NCBI RefSeq assembly: GCF_014836535.1
Contig: NZ_JACSQP010000005.1
Span: 248,001 to 312,000, forward strand
Direction: 5' to 3'
DNA length: 64,000 nt
Source: Microbacterium pullorum
Lineage (GTDB): Bacteria > Actinomycetota > Actinomycetes > Actinomycetales > Microbacteriaceae
The position numbers and the translations under genes were made by a program. A model generated the notes under the pieces. That model worked only from the letters and a program-made list of their open reading frames with translations, ran no database searches and was not told where the DNA came from. This document shows, piece by piece, positions 27,736 to 38,068 of this stretch (within the stretch, counting starts at the first letter, position 1; each line of letters starts with the position of its first letter).

Positions 27736-28905
27736 TTACTTCAGGAAGTCGGGGATGTCCAGGTCGTCGTCGCCGAAAGCCGACTCGTAGGAGTCGGTCG
27801 ACGGGGCGGCCGTGACCGACACCGACTCGCGTTCGCGGGCGGGTTCTGCGGGCACCGACACGTCGCGCGCGGCGTCGGCGGCGGGGATCGCGGGCAGCAC
27901 CGGTGCGGCTGCCGGCGTCGAGCGCAGCGTGCTCACCGGGTCGATCCGCAGCGACGGTTCGCCGCCGTCGAAGCCGGCCGCGATCACCGTCACGCGCACC
28001 TCGTCGCCGAGGGTGTCGTCGATGACCGTTCCGAAGATGATGTTCGCCTCCGGGTGGGCGGCTTCCTTCACCAGCTGCGCGGCGTCGTTGATCTCGAAGA
28101 TGCCGAGGTTCGACCCGCCCTGGATCGACAGCAGCACACCGTGCGCGCCCTCGATGGAGGCTTCGAGCAGCGGCGATTCGACGGCGAGCTCGGCGGCCTT
28201 GATGGCGCGATCGGCGCCGCGGGCGGAGCCGATGCCCATGAGCGCGGAGCCGGCGCCCTGCATCACCGACTTGACGTCGGCGAAGTCGAGGTTGATGAGA
28301 CCGGGCGTCGTGATGAGGTCGGTGATGCCCTGCACACCGGCGAGCAGCACCTGGTCCGCCGTGGCGAAGGCCTCGATCATCGAGATGCCACGGTCGCTGA
28401 TCTCCAGCAGACGGTCGTTGGGCACCACGATGAGGGTGTCGACCTCTTCCTTCAGCTTCGACACGCCCGACTCGGCCTGGCTCTGCCGGCGACGACCCTC
28501 GAACGAGAACGGCTTCGTGACGACACCGATGGTCAGCGCGCCGATCGACTTCGCGATGCGGGCGACGACGGGCGCGCCACCGGTGCCGGTCCCACCACCC
28601 TCTCCCGCGGTCACGAAGACCATGTCGGCGCCGGTGAGGGCCTCTTCGATCTCTTCGGCGTGGTCCTCGGCGGCACGACGGCCGACCTCGGGGTCGGCGC
28701 CTGCGCCGAGTCCACGGGTGAGCTCACGGCCCACATCGAGTTTGACGTCCGCGTCACTCATCAACAGCGCCTGGGCGTCGGTGTTCACCGCGATGAACTC
28801 CACGCCGCGCAGGCCCAGCTCGATCATGCGGTTGACGGCGTTCACGCCGCCGCCTCCCACACCCACGACCTTGATCACCGCGAGGTAGTTCTGGTTCTGG
28901 CTCAT
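27736..28905 (-). CDS. ftsZ: Cell division protein FtsZ
   Basis: The 389-residue tubulin-like GTPase has the G-box [10 protein letters not shown] near residue 105, the N-terminal [13 protein letters not shown], and the synergy-loop region [12 protein letters not shown] variable linker (about 320-375) precedes the C-terminal peptide [10 protein letters not shown], which binds SepF and FtsW in actinobacteria. ACGGAGGCC lies 8 bases before the ATG. It begins 172 bases after ftsQ, the largest gap in the cluster, and that gap probably holds its own promoters. Confidence 0.98.
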   Translation of the reverse strand: MSQNQNYLAVIKVVGVGGGGVNAVNRMIELGLRGVEFIAVNTDAQALLMSDADVKLDVGRELTRGLGAGADPEVGRRAAEDHAEEIEEALTGADMVFVTAGEGGGTGTGGAPVVARIAKSIGALTIGVVTKPFSFEGRRRQSQAESGVSKLKEEVDTLIVVPNDRLLEISDRGISMIEAFATADQVLLAGVQGITDLITTPGLINLDFADVKSVMQGAGSALMGIGSARGADRAIKAAELAVESPLLEASIEGAHGVLLSIQGGSNLGIFEINDAAQLVKEAAHPEANIIFGTVIDDTLGDEVRVTVIAAGFDGGEPSLRIDPVSTLRSTPAAAPVLPAIPAADAARDVSVPAEPARERESVSVTAAPSTDSYESAFGDDDLDIPDFLK

Positions 28906-29077
28906 TGCGCCGGCCTCCGTATCGTCCCGAACCCTAAACCTTCAACCTCATGTAGAGGTTTAAAGAATTGCTGGGTATGCAATTCCCGCTGAGTCCGAAG
29001 GTATGCGGATGCCCGCCTGCGACGTGCAGCGACGCGGGCGTGTCGCGAGATGCGCGGGCAAGACCGGGCGCGTCGTG
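28906..29077 (-). promoter_or_regulatory. ftsZ upstream region with hairpin
   Basis: This 172-base gap is less GC-rich than its surroundings. AACCTC (28944-28949) and GAGGTT (28955-28960) form a small hairpin around ATGTA. On the minus strand, the sequence TTTAAA...TTTAGGGT just before ftsZ offers possible promoter elements. ftsZ usually has separate promoters in actinobacteria, so I infer the same, without being able to fix a transcription start. Confidence 0.4.
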
Positions 29078-30211
29078 TCAGCGGACGACGATCGCGTTGG
29101 GCGAGGACACGTCGTACGCGCCGACCGACTCGGGGGGCCGCGTGCGCATGATCGACTCGAGCGCCAGCGCCTTCATGGCCGATTCGTCGGCACCGCCCCA
29201 CACGATCTGGGTTCCGGTGCCGCCGAGGGTGAGCGTGACGTCGTTGGGTGTCGTCGCGGTCACGGTCGTGACCTGCGGCCGGATCGCGGCAGGCAGCGAG
29301 CGCACGACGTGGCCGACGGCCTCGAACGCATCCGAGGCGACACCGCCGGTGACCTCCAGCACGGGCTCCCCCGGCGGTGGCGCACTCGTGGTCGACAGTC
29401 CCACGCCTGCGGCATCCACCAGCGTGAATCCGGCAGCCGAGGAGACCACCCCGATCGGCGTGCGCTCGACCACCCGAACCACGAGATCGTGCGGTGGCCG
29501 CGCCTCGAGCGCATACGTCTCCACGAGCGGAAACGCCACGAGCGCCGCCTTGACCTCGTTGGAGTCGATCAGCGGCATGGGCGTGCCCAGTTGCTCGGCC
29601 AGCGCCTCCTCGACCAGGGCGGGGTCCAGCCGGGTCGTGCCTTCCACCGTGATGGTCTCGACGGCGAACAGCGGACTGTAGGCAGCCCCGAGCGTGCCGA
29701 GCACGAGCACCAGCACGGCGGCCGCGGCGCCTATCCAGGCCATCCGGCGGCGGCGCTGCCGCGCGGTGAAGCGGCGCACTTCGGCGCGCAACGCACGCCG
29801 CCGGGCGCGGGCTGCGCGCAGCACATCGCCGAAGCCGACGTCTGCGCCGGGCGCGGCGTCAGCCGACGCATCGGGTGCGGGCTGCGCCACTGCGGCATCG
29901 GGGCGCTGAGGGTAAGCGGGTGCGGCGGGATCGGCGGCGGCCGGGTGGTCGTCACGGAACTGGAACGGGATCACCGGCGCGAGCGGTGTCGTCTCGCCGT
30001 CATCGGGCGCCGTGGGTACGACGCCATCACCGGTCGTCGTCGTGGCATCGCGCGTGGCCTCGGCAGACCGGGGTGCCTGCGGCTCCTCGCGACGCCGCGG
30101 CGGCTCGACCGATCGCGGGGGCTCGAGCGGCCGCGACGGCGTCGCGTCGCCGTCGCCGCCGCTGTCGGGGCCCGACCGGCTCGGCGGCGGCAGGGGGCTC
30201 GGCCGACGCAC
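29078..30211 (-). CDS. ftsQ: Cell division protein FtsQ
   Basis: The 377-residue bitopic protein has a long Pro/Arg/Ala-rich cytoplasmic region (1-145), a basic stretch (RRFTARQRRRR), one membrane helix (about 155-178), a POTRA domain (FAVETITVEGTTRLDP, about 180-250) and a beta domain. It bridges cytoplasmic and periplasmic division proteins. The GTG at 30211 is chosen because GGGGGAG, which includes the murC stop region, lies about 9 bases before it. The long cytoplasmic tail is typical of actinobacteria. Confidence 0.92.
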   Translation of the reverse strand: MRRPSPLPPPSRSGPDSGGDGDATPSRPLEPPRSVEPPRRREEPQAPRSAEATRDATTTTGDGVVPTAPDDGETTPLAPVIPFQFRDDHPAAADPAAPAYPQRPDAAVAQPAPDASADAAPGADVGFGDVLRAARARRRALRAEVRRFTARQRRRRMAWIGAAAAVLVLVLGTLGAAYSPLFAVETITVEGTTRLDPALVEEALAEQLGTPMPLIDSNEVKAALVAFPLVETYALEARPPHDLVVRVVERTPIGVVSSAAGFTLVDAAGVGLSTTSAPPPGEPVLEVTGGVASDAFEAVGHVVRSLPAAIRPQVTTVTATTPNDVTLTLGGTGTQIVWGGADESAMKALALESIMRTRPPESVGAYDVSSPNAIVVR

Positions 30212-30216
30212 GCGGG

Positions 30217-31629
30217 CTACTCCCCCGACCGAGCGGGTGTGGCGGCGAGGGCGGCGAGCACCTGCGGGATGATGAGGTTCACGTTGCCGCACCCGAGGGT
30301 GACGATGTAGTCGCCCTCACGGGCGACGGAGGCCGTGTAGTCGGCGGCCTGCTGCCAGTCGGCGACGAAGTGCACGCGCTCCGGGTCGGCGAACGCGCCG
30401 CTGACGAGCTCGCCCGTCACGCCGGGAACCGGGTCCTCGCGCGCGCCGTAGACGTCGAGCACGACGGTGTGGTCGGCGAGCTTCTCGAGCACCTCGGCGA
30501 ACTCGCCGAACATCTCCCGCGTGCGCGAATAGGTGTGCGGCTGGTGCAGGGCGATGATGCGGCCGGAACCCACGACCGTGCGCGCGGCCGACAGCGCCGC
30601 GGCCACCTCGGTGGGGTGGTGGGCGTAGTCGTCGTAGACGCTCACTCCGCGCGTCACACCGTGCAGCTCGAACCGTCGCGCCGTCCCGCCGAACCCTTCG
30701 ACGGCGCGCAGTGACTCTTCGAGGCCGTACCCGAGGGTCAGCAGCACCGCGACGGCGCCGGCGGCGTTGATCGCATTGTGGGCGCCGGGCACCGTGAGCC
30801 GCCCTTCGACAGAGACTCCCTCGTGCGTGAGCGTGAAGGCGACCGGGCCGTCGGTGCGGATGCCGGTGACGCGCACGTCGGCATCGGCGCGTTCCCCGAA
30901 GGTCACGATGTTCGAGTGCGTGAGGGCTGCCGCCACGCGCTGGGCGCCGCGGTCGTCGCTGGAGATCACGACGGCCTCGCGCGCGCCGTCGGCGAAGCGG
31001 ACGAACCCGTCGTAGAACGCGTCGCGGGTCCCCCAGTGGTCGAGGTGATCGGGGTCGACGTTGGTGATGAGGGCGACCGCGGTGTCGTAGAGCAGGAAGG
31101 TGCCGTCGGACTCGTCGGCCTCGATGACGACCAGGTCGTCTGATCCGGTCCCGCTGGAGGCGCCGAGCTGGGCGATGACACCGCCGTTGACGAAGGTGGG
31201 GTCGGCGTGCAGCGCCTGCAGCGCGGTGACGATCATGCCCGTGGACGTGGTCTTGCCGTGCGCTCCGGCGACCGAGACGAGCCGGCTCGAGCCGATGAGC
31301 CAGTGCAGCGCCTGCGAGCGGTGGATGACGTGCAGGCCACGCTCCTTCGCGAGCAGGAACTCGGGGTTCTCGGGCCAGATCGCGCCGGTGTGCACGACGG
31401 TGTCGACGCCGTCGGCGAGATTCGTCGCGTCGTGACCGACGTAGACGGTCGCACCGCGAGCCGCGAGGGCGCGCAGGGTGGGACTGTCGGTGCGGTCGGA
31501 TCCGGACACGCGGATGCCGCGGTCGAGGAACATCCCGGCGAGTCCGGACATGCCCGACCCGCCGATGCCGATGAAGTGCGCGGCGGTGATGTCGGCGGGG
31601 AGGGGAAGACTCAGGTCGGGTCGGATCAT
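30217..31629 (-). CDS. murC: UDP-N-acetylmuramate--L-alanine ligase
   Basis: The 470-residue Mur ligase adds L-alanine to UDP-MurNAc. Domains in order: UDP-binding ([14 protein letters not shown] near 20), the ATP-binding central domain with [10 protein letters not shown] near 116 and EADESDGTF near 180, and a C-terminal ligand domain with [11 protein letters not shown]. It lies between murG and ftsQ. TAGACT is 9 bases before the ATG. Confidence 0.97.
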   Translation of the reverse strand: MIRPDLSLPLPADITAAHFIGIGGSGMSGLAGMFLDRGIRVSGSDRTDSPTLRALAARGATVYVGHDATNLADGVDTVVHTGAIWPENPEFLLAKERGLHVIHRSQALHWLIGSSRLVSVAGAHGKTTSTGMIVTALQALHADPTFVNGGVIAQLGASSGTGSDDLVVIEADESDGTFLLYDTAVALITNVDPDHLDHWGTRDAFYDGFVRFADGAREAVVISSDDRGAQRVAAALTHSNIVTFGERADADVRVTGIRTDGPVAFTLTHEGVSVEGRLTVPGAHNAINAAGAVAVLLTLGYGLEESLRAVEGFGGTARRFELHGVTRGVSVYDDYAHHPTEVAAALSAARTVVGSGRIIALHQPHTYSRTREMFGEFAEVLEKLADHTVVLDVYGAREDPVPGVTGELVSGAFADPERVHFVADWQQAADYTASVAREGDYIVTLGCGNVNLIIPQVLAALAATPARSGE

Positions 31630-31683
31630 GGCCCGACAAGTCTAGGTCGGGTGCGCCCTGGGTCGGCTGTGCGGCGCGCGGCG

Positions 31684-32757
31684 TCAACGACCGAGCGCGG
31701 CATCGATCATCGCGATGACGTCCTCGGTGCCGGTGCGGCTGCCGACGGCGGCTGCGGCCTCCCGCATGCGCGCGAGCGCGTCGGCATCGCCCAGCAGCGG
31801 CACGATCTCGCCGCGCACGCGGTCAGGAGTGAATTCGGCATCCGGGATGAGCCTCGCCGCTCCCGCCCGCACCGCCGACGAGGCGTTGAGCGCCTGCTCG
31901 CCGTTGCCGACGGCGTACGGCACGTACACCGCGGGAATGCCGAGCGCACTGATCTCGCTCACCGTGGCCGCCCCTGCCCGTGAGACGATCGCGTCGGCCA
32001 GCGCGAGGGCGAGGTCCATGCGATCGATGTAGGGCAGCACCGTGTAGCCGGCGACGCCGGGGTCGGCGAGCTCGTTCTTCTCCCCCACCGCGTGCAGCAG
32101 CTGCCAGCCGGCATCCAAGACGTCCTGCCACGCACCCGCGAAGGCCTCGTTCAGGCGGCGCGCGCCGAGCGAGCCGCCGAAGACGAGCAGGGTCGGCCGG
32201 GCCGGGTCGAGGCCGAAGTGGGCGGCGGCTGCGACCCGCAGCGCGTCGCGGTCGAGCTCGACGATCTCCCGGCGCAGCGGCATTCCCACGACGCGCGAGC
32301 GCTTGAGCGGCGTGCCGGCGAAGGCGACGCCCACCCCCGCCGCCCGGCGGGCGCCCAGCACATTGGCCAGCCCCGGCCGGGCGTTGGCCTCATGTACGAC
32401 GAAGGGGATGCGCTCGCGCGCCGCGGCGACATAGGCGGGCGCCGAGGCATAACCGCCGAACCCGATGACGACGTCGACACCGTGCCGCCGCAGGTGGGCG
32501 CGCACCTGCGAGATGGCGCGGGGGAAGCGGGCGGGGAAGGCCGCGGCGGCGCGGTCGGGGCGACGCGGGAACGGCACCTTGTCCACGAACAGCAACTCGT
32601 ACCCGCGCTCGGGCACCAGGCGGGTCTCGAGCCCCTCGCGGGTGCCGAGCACCAGCACGGTCGCTTCGGGATCGCGGGCGCGCAGAGCGTCGGCCACGGC
32701 CAGCAGCGGGTTCACATGCCCGGCGGTGCCACCGCCGGCGAGGAGGTAGGTCGTCAC
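31684..32757 (-). CDS. murG: Lipid II synthase MurG (GlcNAc transferase)
   Basis: The 357-residue GT-B glycosyltransferase adds GlcNAc to lipid I at the inner membrane face. GGGTAGHVNP is the N-terminal glycine-rich loop and GAATVSEISALG with GNGEQALNA is the UDP-GlcNAc site. Two GTG codons stand in tandem (32760 and 32757); the second lies 6 bases after the TAGGGT box (complement of 32764-32769), the spacing seen at many leaderless starts here, so I prefer it. It follows ftsW by 22 bases, giving an internal promoter in the cluster. Confidence 0.95.
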   Translation of the reverse strand: MTTYLLAGGGTAGHVNPLLAVADALRARDPEATVLVLGTREGLETRLVPERGYELLFVDKVPFPRRPDRAAAAFPARFPRAISQVRAHLRRHGVDVVIGFGGYASAPAYVAAARERIPFVVHEANARPGLANVLGARRAAGVGVAFAGTPLKRSRVVGMPLRREIVELDRDALRVAAAAHFGLDPARPTLLVFGGSLGARRLNEAFAGAWQDVLDAGWQLLHAVGEKNELADPGVAGYTVLPYIDRMDLALALADAIVSRAGAATVSEISALGIPAVYVPYAVGNGEQALNASSAVRAGAARLIPDAEFTPDRVRGEIVPLLGDADALARMREAAAAVGSRTGTEDVIAMIDAALGR

Positions 32758-32779
32758 CACACGACCCTAACCTGCGGGG

Positions 32780-34006
32780 TCAGGGCAGCACGTAGGCGGC
32801 GGGCTTGACCGGCAGCGTGCGCGCGAACGACAGCAGCACGCCACACGCGATGAGCACCGACAGCAGCGCCGTCCCGCCCTGCGACATGAACGGCAGCGGC
32901 ACGCCGAGCACGGGGAAGACCCGCAGCACGACGCCGATGTTGATGAGCGCCTGGCCGACGATCCACACCGTGATGGCGCCGGCGGCGATGCGTACGAACG
33001 CGTCGTCGGTCTTGCGCACCACGTGGAAGGCTCCGACGGCGAACAGTGCGAACAGGCCGAGCGCGACCGCGCAGCCGATGAGTCCGAGCTCCTCGCCGAC
33101 GATCGCGAAGATGTAGTCGTGGGCCGCGGCGGGCAGCCACGCGTACTTCTCACGTGAGTTGCCGAGCCCCAGCCCGAACACGCCGCCGCTGGCGAGACTC
33201 CACACGCCGTGCAGCGGCTGGTAGCACGTCTCGAGGTAGTCCGAGATGCAGTCCGCGTCGAGGAAGCTCATGATGCGACGCATGCGGTTCGGGCTGCCGA
33301 TGGCCAGCGCCGCGACTGCCACCACGGCGCCGATCAGCGGAATGACGAACAGACGCAGCTTCACGCCGGAGAAGAACAGCGCCGCCAGCAGGATCAGCAC
33401 GAGGATCATCGCGGTACCGAGGTCGCTGCCGGCCAGCACCGTCGCGATGACGAGACCGCCGACCGGGACCACCGGGATGAAGACGTGCTGCCACTTCGTC
33501 AGCAGCGAACGCTTGCGGTAGAGCACGAGACCGAGCCACAGGGCGAGGGTGACCTTGAGGAACTCCGACGGCTGCGCCTGCACACCGGCGATGCCGATCC
33601 AGTTGCGGTTTCCGTCGTTCGAGATGCCGATGCCGGGGACGAACACGAGCAGCTGCAGCGCGGTCGCGGCGATGAGCGCCGGCCAGGCCACGCGCTTCCA
33701 GAACGTCACCGGGAACCGGCTGAGCACGAACATCAGCGGGATGCCGATGGCGGCGAACACCGACTGCTTGATGAGTGTGTCGAAGGGGCCGAGACCTGCA
33801 GCGGTGGAGGTGGCGGAGGTCGCCGAGAGCACCATCACCAGCCCGAAGCCGGTCAGCAGGAGAGCTGCGGAGGAGATCAGGACGAATTCGCTCGGCACCG
33901 GCGTGAACACCTTGCCGAGCGAGACACGTGCAGCCAGACCCCGACGGGGCTCGCCGTCAGGGGCGGTCGTCGGGGGTGTCGCTCGGCTGTGCGTCGTGCC
34001 GGCCAT
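32780..34006 (-). CDS. ftsW: Peptidoglycan glycosyltransferase FtsW
   Basis: The 408-residue SEDS protein with about ten membrane helices polymerises lipid II at the septum together with FtsI. Conserved pieces are NRNWIGIAGVQAQPSEFLK, GSDLGTAMIL, the large extracellular loop with the catalytic-region motif SLASGGVFGLGLGNS, EELGLIG and PFMSQGGTALL. The start at ATG 34006 lies 50 bases inside the end of murD and has GGGAGGGGG just upstream. Confidence 0.95.
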   Translation of the reverse strand: MAGTTHSRATPPTTAPDGEPRRGLAARVSLGKVFTPVPSEFVLISSAALLLTGFGLVMVLSATSATSTAAGLGPFDTLIKQSVFAAIGIPLMFVLSRFPVTFWKRVAWPALIAATALQLLVFVPGIGISNDGNRNWIGIAGVQAQPSEFLKVTLALWLGLVLYRKRSLLTKWQHVFIPVVPVGGLVIATVLAGSDLGTAMILVLILLAALFFSGVKLRLFVIPLIGAVVAVAALAIGSPNRMRRIMSFLDADCISDYLETCYQPLHGVWSLASGGVFGLGLGNSREKYAWLPAAAHDYIFAIVGEELGLIGCAVALGLFALFAVGAFHVVRKTDDAFVRIAAGAITVWIVGQALINIGVVLRVFPVLGVPLPFMSQGGTALLSVLIACGVLLSFARTLPVKPAAYVLP

Positions 34007-35504
34007 CCGTCCCCCTCCCGAGCCGTGCGCGCACCGCTTCGGCGAAGCGGCGGCCACGGTCCTCATATGACGCGAACTGATCGAAGGATGCCGCGGCGGG
34101 GGCCAGCAGAACCACGTCCCCGTCACGGGCGATCCCCGCCGCCAGTTCGACGACGCTCGCCATGACCCCTTCAGTGTCGGTGTCGTCCACCTCGAAAACC
34201 GGCACCGCCGGCGCGTGTCGCTCGAACGCTTCGACGATCGCGGTGCGGTCGGCGCCGATGACGATCGCCGCTTTGGCCCGGGAGCCGCGCCCGGCGACGA
34301 GTTCGGTGACGTCCACACCCTTGAACAGTCCCCCGACGACCCAGACGGCACCGGGGTACGCGGCCAGCGACGAGGCGGCGGCGTGGGGGTTGGTGGCCTT
34401 GGAGTCGTCGACCCACGTGATGCCGCCGGCGACGGCGACGACCTCGATGCGATGCGGGTCGAGACGGAAGTGCTGCAGCGCCGCGGCGACCGCCTCCGGC
34501 GGCACGTCGAGGGCGCGGGCGAGGGCGGCGGCGGCGAGGATGTTGGCCACGACGTGCGGTGCGGCAAGACCCCGTTCGGCCAGCGCCGCGACGGTCGACA
34601 GTTCCAGCGCGCTCGTGCGCCGCTCGTCCAGGAAGGCACGGTCGACGAGGATGCCGTCGACGACGCCGAGGTCGCTCGGACCGGGCACGCCCAGGTCGAA
34701 CCCGATCGCGCGGCATCCCTCGACCACCTCGGCCTGCTCCACCATCTCGCGGGTCGCGACGTCGGCCTTGTTGTAGACGCAGGCGATGCGGGTGTTCTCG
34801 TACACGACCGCCTTCGCATCGCGGTAGGCCGCGAACGATCCGTGCCACTGCAGGTGGTCGTCGGCGAGGTTGAGGCACACCGAAGCGGCGGGCGCCAGCG
34901 GCGAGGGGCTCTGCTGCAGGCTCAGATACCAGAGCTGGTGGCTGGAGAGCTCCACGACGATCACGTCGAAGCCCGCGGGGTCGCGCACGGCATCGAGCAC
35001 CGGCACGCCGATGTTGCCGCAGGGCGCGGCGCGCAGGCCCGCCTCGGCCATCATGGTGGCCGCCAGGCGCGTCGTCGTGGTCTTGCCGTTCGTGCCGGTG
35101 ATCAGCACCCAGTCGGCCGGGCGGCCGTCGGGACGCACCACCTTGTCGCGCACCCGCCAGGCGAGCTCCACGTCGCCCCACAGCGCGATGCCGGCATCCT
35201 GCGCCCAGCGGATGAGGGGGTGATGGGGCGCGAATCCCGGCGAGGCCACGATGACTTCGGGAGCGAAGGCGGTGAGCGCTTCGGGCACCTCGTCGAGCGG
35301 CCCTGTCCACAGGTCCGCACCGATCACCGGCAGCAGCCGCGCGTACTCCTCGGCGGCCGTCTCGGTCACGACGAGCACCCGGGCACCGAGCTCGGCGAGC
35401 GTGTCGGCGACGGAGAAACCCGTGACCGACAGTCCGAGCACGGCCACCCGCAGGCCCCGCCAATCGGCGTGCCAGCTGGTCAGCGCGTCGAGCCGGTCGC
35501 TCAT
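33957..35504 (-). CDS. murD: UDP-N-acetylmuramoyl-L-alanine--D-glutamate ligase
   Basis: The 515-residue Mur ligase adds D-glutamate. The N-terminal domain starts LRVAVLGLSVTGFSVADTLAELG. The ATP site is ITGTNGKTTTTRL near residue 128. The C-terminal domain has DDSKATNPHAAASSL. The ATG at 35504 overlaps the mraY stop by 4 bases (ATGA), suggesting coupling. The open frame runs far upstream through mraY in another frame, but without family similarity. Confidence 0.96.
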   Translation of the reverse strand: MSDRLDALTSWHADWRGLRVAVLGLSVTGFSVADTLAELGARVLVVTETAAEEYARLLPVIGADLWTGPLDEVPEALTAFAPEVIVASPGFAPHHPLIRWAQDAGIALWGDVELAWRVRDKVVRPDGRPADWVLITGTNGKTTTTRLAATMMAEAGLRAAPCGNIGVPVLDAVRDPAGFDVIVVELSSHQLWYLSLQQSPSPLAPAASVCLNLADDHLQWHGSFAAYRDAKAVVYENTRIACVYNKADVATREMVEQAEVVEGCRAIGFDLGVPGPSDLGVVDGILVDRAFLDERRTSALELSTVAALAERGLAAPHVVANILAAAALARALDVPPEAVAAALQHFRLDPHRIEVVAVAGGITWVDDSKATNPHAAASSLAAYPGAVWVVGGLFKGVDVTELVAGRGSRAKAAIVIGADRTAIVEAFERHAPAVPVFEVDDTDTEGVMASVVELAAGIARDGDVVLLAPAAASFDQFASYEDRGRRFAEAVRARLGRGTDGRHDAQPSDTPDDRP

Positions 35505-36610
35505 TGCGCTGCGAGCCACTCGACGTAGAAGAGACCGACGCCGGTGACGGCGAGCATGCCGGCGATGATCCACATGCGCACCACGATCGTGATCTCCGGC
35601 CAGCCGCGCAGCTCCAGGTGGTGGTGGAACGGGCTCATCAGGAAGATGCGCTTGCCTCCCGTCGCCTTGAAGTAATACCGCTGCAGCACGACCGATCCGG
35701 GGGCGATGACGAAGACGCCGGCGATGAGGAGCGACAGCAGTTCGGTGTGGGTGAGTACCGCCATCGCCACGACGACGCCGCCGATGGCCATCGAGCCCAC
35801 GTCGCCCATGAAGATCCTCGCCTTGGGGGCGTTCCACCAGAGGAACCCGACGAGGGCTCCCACGAACGATGCCGCCACGATCGTGAGGTCCAGCGGATCC
35901 CGGGTGTTGTAGCAGGCCTCCGCGTAGGCGGGGACGAGTGCGCCGCTGGTGCAGCGCTGCTGGAACTGCCAGAACGCCACGAGGCTGTACGCGGAGATCG
36001 TGAAGATGCCCGCGCCGGTGGCGAGACCGTCCAGACCGTCGGTGAGGTTCGTGGCGTTGGACCACGCGACCGACAGGAAAGAGACCCACGCCAGGTACAG
36101 GATCCAGCCGACGATCGCGCCGAGGGCCATGAACGACAGCACCGGGATGTCGCGGAACAGCGAGATGTAGGCCGAGCCGGGCGTGAGCCCGTGGGAGTTG
36201 GGGAAGTTCAGCGCGAGCACGGCGAACGGCACCGCCACGATGACCTGGCCGAGCACCTTGCGCCATCCGGAGAGGCCGAGGCTGCGCTGACTGCGCACCT
36301 TCATCATGTCGTCGATGAGGCCGACGACGCCCAGGCCCACCATCATCCAGAGCACGAGCAGGCCCGACGGGGTGGGCGGGCTGCCACCGGTGTAGGTGCC
36401 GACGAAGTAGCCGATGACGGCGCCGAGGATGAAGATGATGCCGCCCATCGTGGGCGTGCCGCGCTTGGCTGCGTGCTGCGGGTTGTTGCCGTCCTCGGGC
36501 GTGCGGATGACCTGACCCCATCCGAGCTTGTCGAACAGCCGGATGAACAGGGGCGTGAGGAAGAGCGTGAACGCGAGTGAGATCGTCGCGGCTACCAGGA
36601 GTGATCTCAC
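35501..36610 (-). CDS. mraY: Phospho-N-acetylmuramoyl-pentapeptide transferase
   Basis: The 369-residue, ten-helix enzyme transfers phospho-MurNAc-pentapeptide to undecaprenyl phosphate, giving lipid I. Catalytic acidic motifs are GLIDDMMKVR near 105 and NATNLTDGLDGLATG near 192. MSPFHHHLELRG near 308 contains the HHH cluster. It has a GTG start that overlaps the murF stop by 4 bases (GTGA). Confidence 0.97.
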   Translation of the reverse strand: MRSLLVAATISLAFTLFLTPLFIRLFDKLGWGQVIRTPEDGNNPQHAAKRGTPTMGGIIFILGAVIGYFVGTYTGGSPPTPSGLLVLWMMVGLGVVGLIDDMMKVRSQRSLGLSGWRKVLGQVIVAVPFAVLALNFPNSHGLTPGSAYISLFRDIPVLSFMALGAIVGWILYLAWVSFLSVAWSNATNLTDGLDGLATGAGIFTISAYSLVAFWQFQQRCTSGALVPAYAEACYNTRDPLDLTIVAASFVGALVGFLWWNAPKARIFMGDVGSMAIGGVVVAMAVLTHTELLSLLIAGVFVIAPGSVVLQRYYFKATGGKRIFLMSPFHHHLELRGWPEITIVVRMWIIAGMLAVTGVGLFYVEWLAAQ

Positions 36611-38019
36611 GAGAACGATTCTCCCAGACGATCACCCAGATGCCGAAGACCGGCGGCGTTGGAGGACTTCACCAGCACCCGGTCACCGTCGCGGAGCTCG
36701 GACATCAGGTAGTCGTACGCCTCGTCGGCGGTGGCGAAGAACACCGCCTCACCATCCCAGGATCCCTCGGAGATCACCGAGATGAACAGGCGGCGCGCTT
36801 CGGCGCCCACCACCACGATGCGCCGGATGTTCAGGCGCACGGCCAGCAGGCCGATGCGGTCGTGCTCCTCGCCGGAGAACTCGCCCAGCTCGCTCATGGC
36901 GCCGAGCACCGCGACGGTGCGCTCGGTGGGCTGGGCGATCTGCGCGAGGGTGCGCAGCGCCGCGGCCATCGAGTCGGGGCTGGCGTTGTAGGCGTCGTTG
37001 ATGATGCGCACGCGCGAGGAGCCGAGCGGCTGCATGCGCCACCGCTCCGCGAGCTCCAGGGTCTGCAGCCGGGCGATCGCGACGTCGGCGGCCACGCCCA
37101 GCGCGGTCGCCGCGGCGAGGGCGGCGAGGGCGTTCATGACGTGGTGCTCCCCCAGCACGCGCAGCCGCAGCGGCAGCCGCGCGCCATCGACGATGACCGT
37201 GCACGTCGTGCCGTCGGCATCGACGTCGACATCTTCGGCACGCACGTCAGCGGTCGGGCCGCGGCCGAACCAGCGCACCGCCTGCTCACGTGCCTGGGCG
37301 ATCTGCGCCATGGTCGCCACGCGCGCGTCGTCGGCGTTGAGCACCGCGATGCCGCCGGGGCGTACCGCGTGGATCAGCTCGGACTTCGCGCGGAGGGTCG
37401 CCTCCACACCGCCGAAGCCGCCTGCGTGGGCCATTCCCACCATCAGCACGACACCGAGGTCGGGTTCGACCAGGCCCGCCAGCCGGGCGATCTCGCCCGG
37501 CCCGCTCGCCCCGAACTCGCTCACGAGGAAACGGGTGTCCTCGGTCACGCGCAGCATCGTCAGCGGCGCACCGACCTCGTTGTTGAACGAGGCGCGCGGG
37601 GCGACGGTCTCGCCCTCTCCCTCGAGGATGCGCGCGAGCATGTTCTTGGTCGTCGTCTTGCCGTTGGAGCCGGTGATGCCGACGATGCGCAGGTCGCCGC
37701 GCGCGCGCACGCGGCCGACGACCTCGCGTGCGAGGTCGGCCAGGGCGGTCACGACGTCGGCGACGACGATCTGCGAGACGTCCGCGGAGACGGGCCGCTC
37801 GACGATCGCGAGCACGGCGCCGCGCTCGACGGCGGCATCGACGAACTCATGTCCGTCGGCGGTCTCGCCGGGCTTGGCGACGAACACGCCTCCCGGCTCG
37901 ATGAGCCGCGAGTCGGTGTCGACCGCGCCCGACACGACCGTCTCGGCGTCGGCGCCCGCAGCCGGGCGCAGGTCGCCCGCGACTGCTCGGGCCACCTCGG
38001 CGAACGTCAAGGAGATCAT
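36607..38019 (-). CDS. murF: UDP-MurNAc-tripeptide--D-alanyl-D-alanine ligase
   Basis: The 470-residue ligase adds D-Ala-D-Ala to the tripeptide. GITGSNGKTTTKNMLA near 115 is the ATP loop, NNEVGAPLTML follows, and NDAYNASPDSMAAAL is the C-terminal domain motif. The ATG at 38019 (MISLTFAEV) fits the family; an in-frame start 10 codons upstream has no better ribosome-binding site. Unusually, it comes straight after ftsI, with 49 bases between them and no murE. Confidence 0.95.
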   Translation of the reverse strand: MISLTFAEVARAVAGDLRPAAGADAETVVSGAVDTDSRLIEPGGVFVAKPGETADGHEFVDAAVERGAVLAIVERPVSADVSQIVVADVVTALADLAREVVGRVRARGDLRIVGITGSNGKTTTKNMLARILEGEGETVAPRASFNNEVGAPLTMLRVTEDTRFLVSEFGASGPGEIARLAGLVEPDLGVVLMVGMAHAGGFGGVEATLRAKSELIHAVRPGGIAVLNADDARVATMAQIAQAREQAVRWFGRGPTADVRAEDVDVDADGTTCTVIVDGARLPLRLRVLGEHHVMNALAALAAATALGVAADVAIARLQTLELAERWRMQPLGSSRVRIINDAYNASPDSMAAALRTLAQIAQPTERTVAVLGAMSELGEFSGEEHDRIGLLAVRLNIRRIVVVGAEARRLFISVISEGSWDGEAVFFATADEAYDYLMSELRDGDRVLVKSSNAAGLRHLGDRLGESFS

Positions 38020-38068
38020 GGGTGTCCGTTCTCGATCACGCGTCCGCACGCCCGCATCGGGGCGGCGG

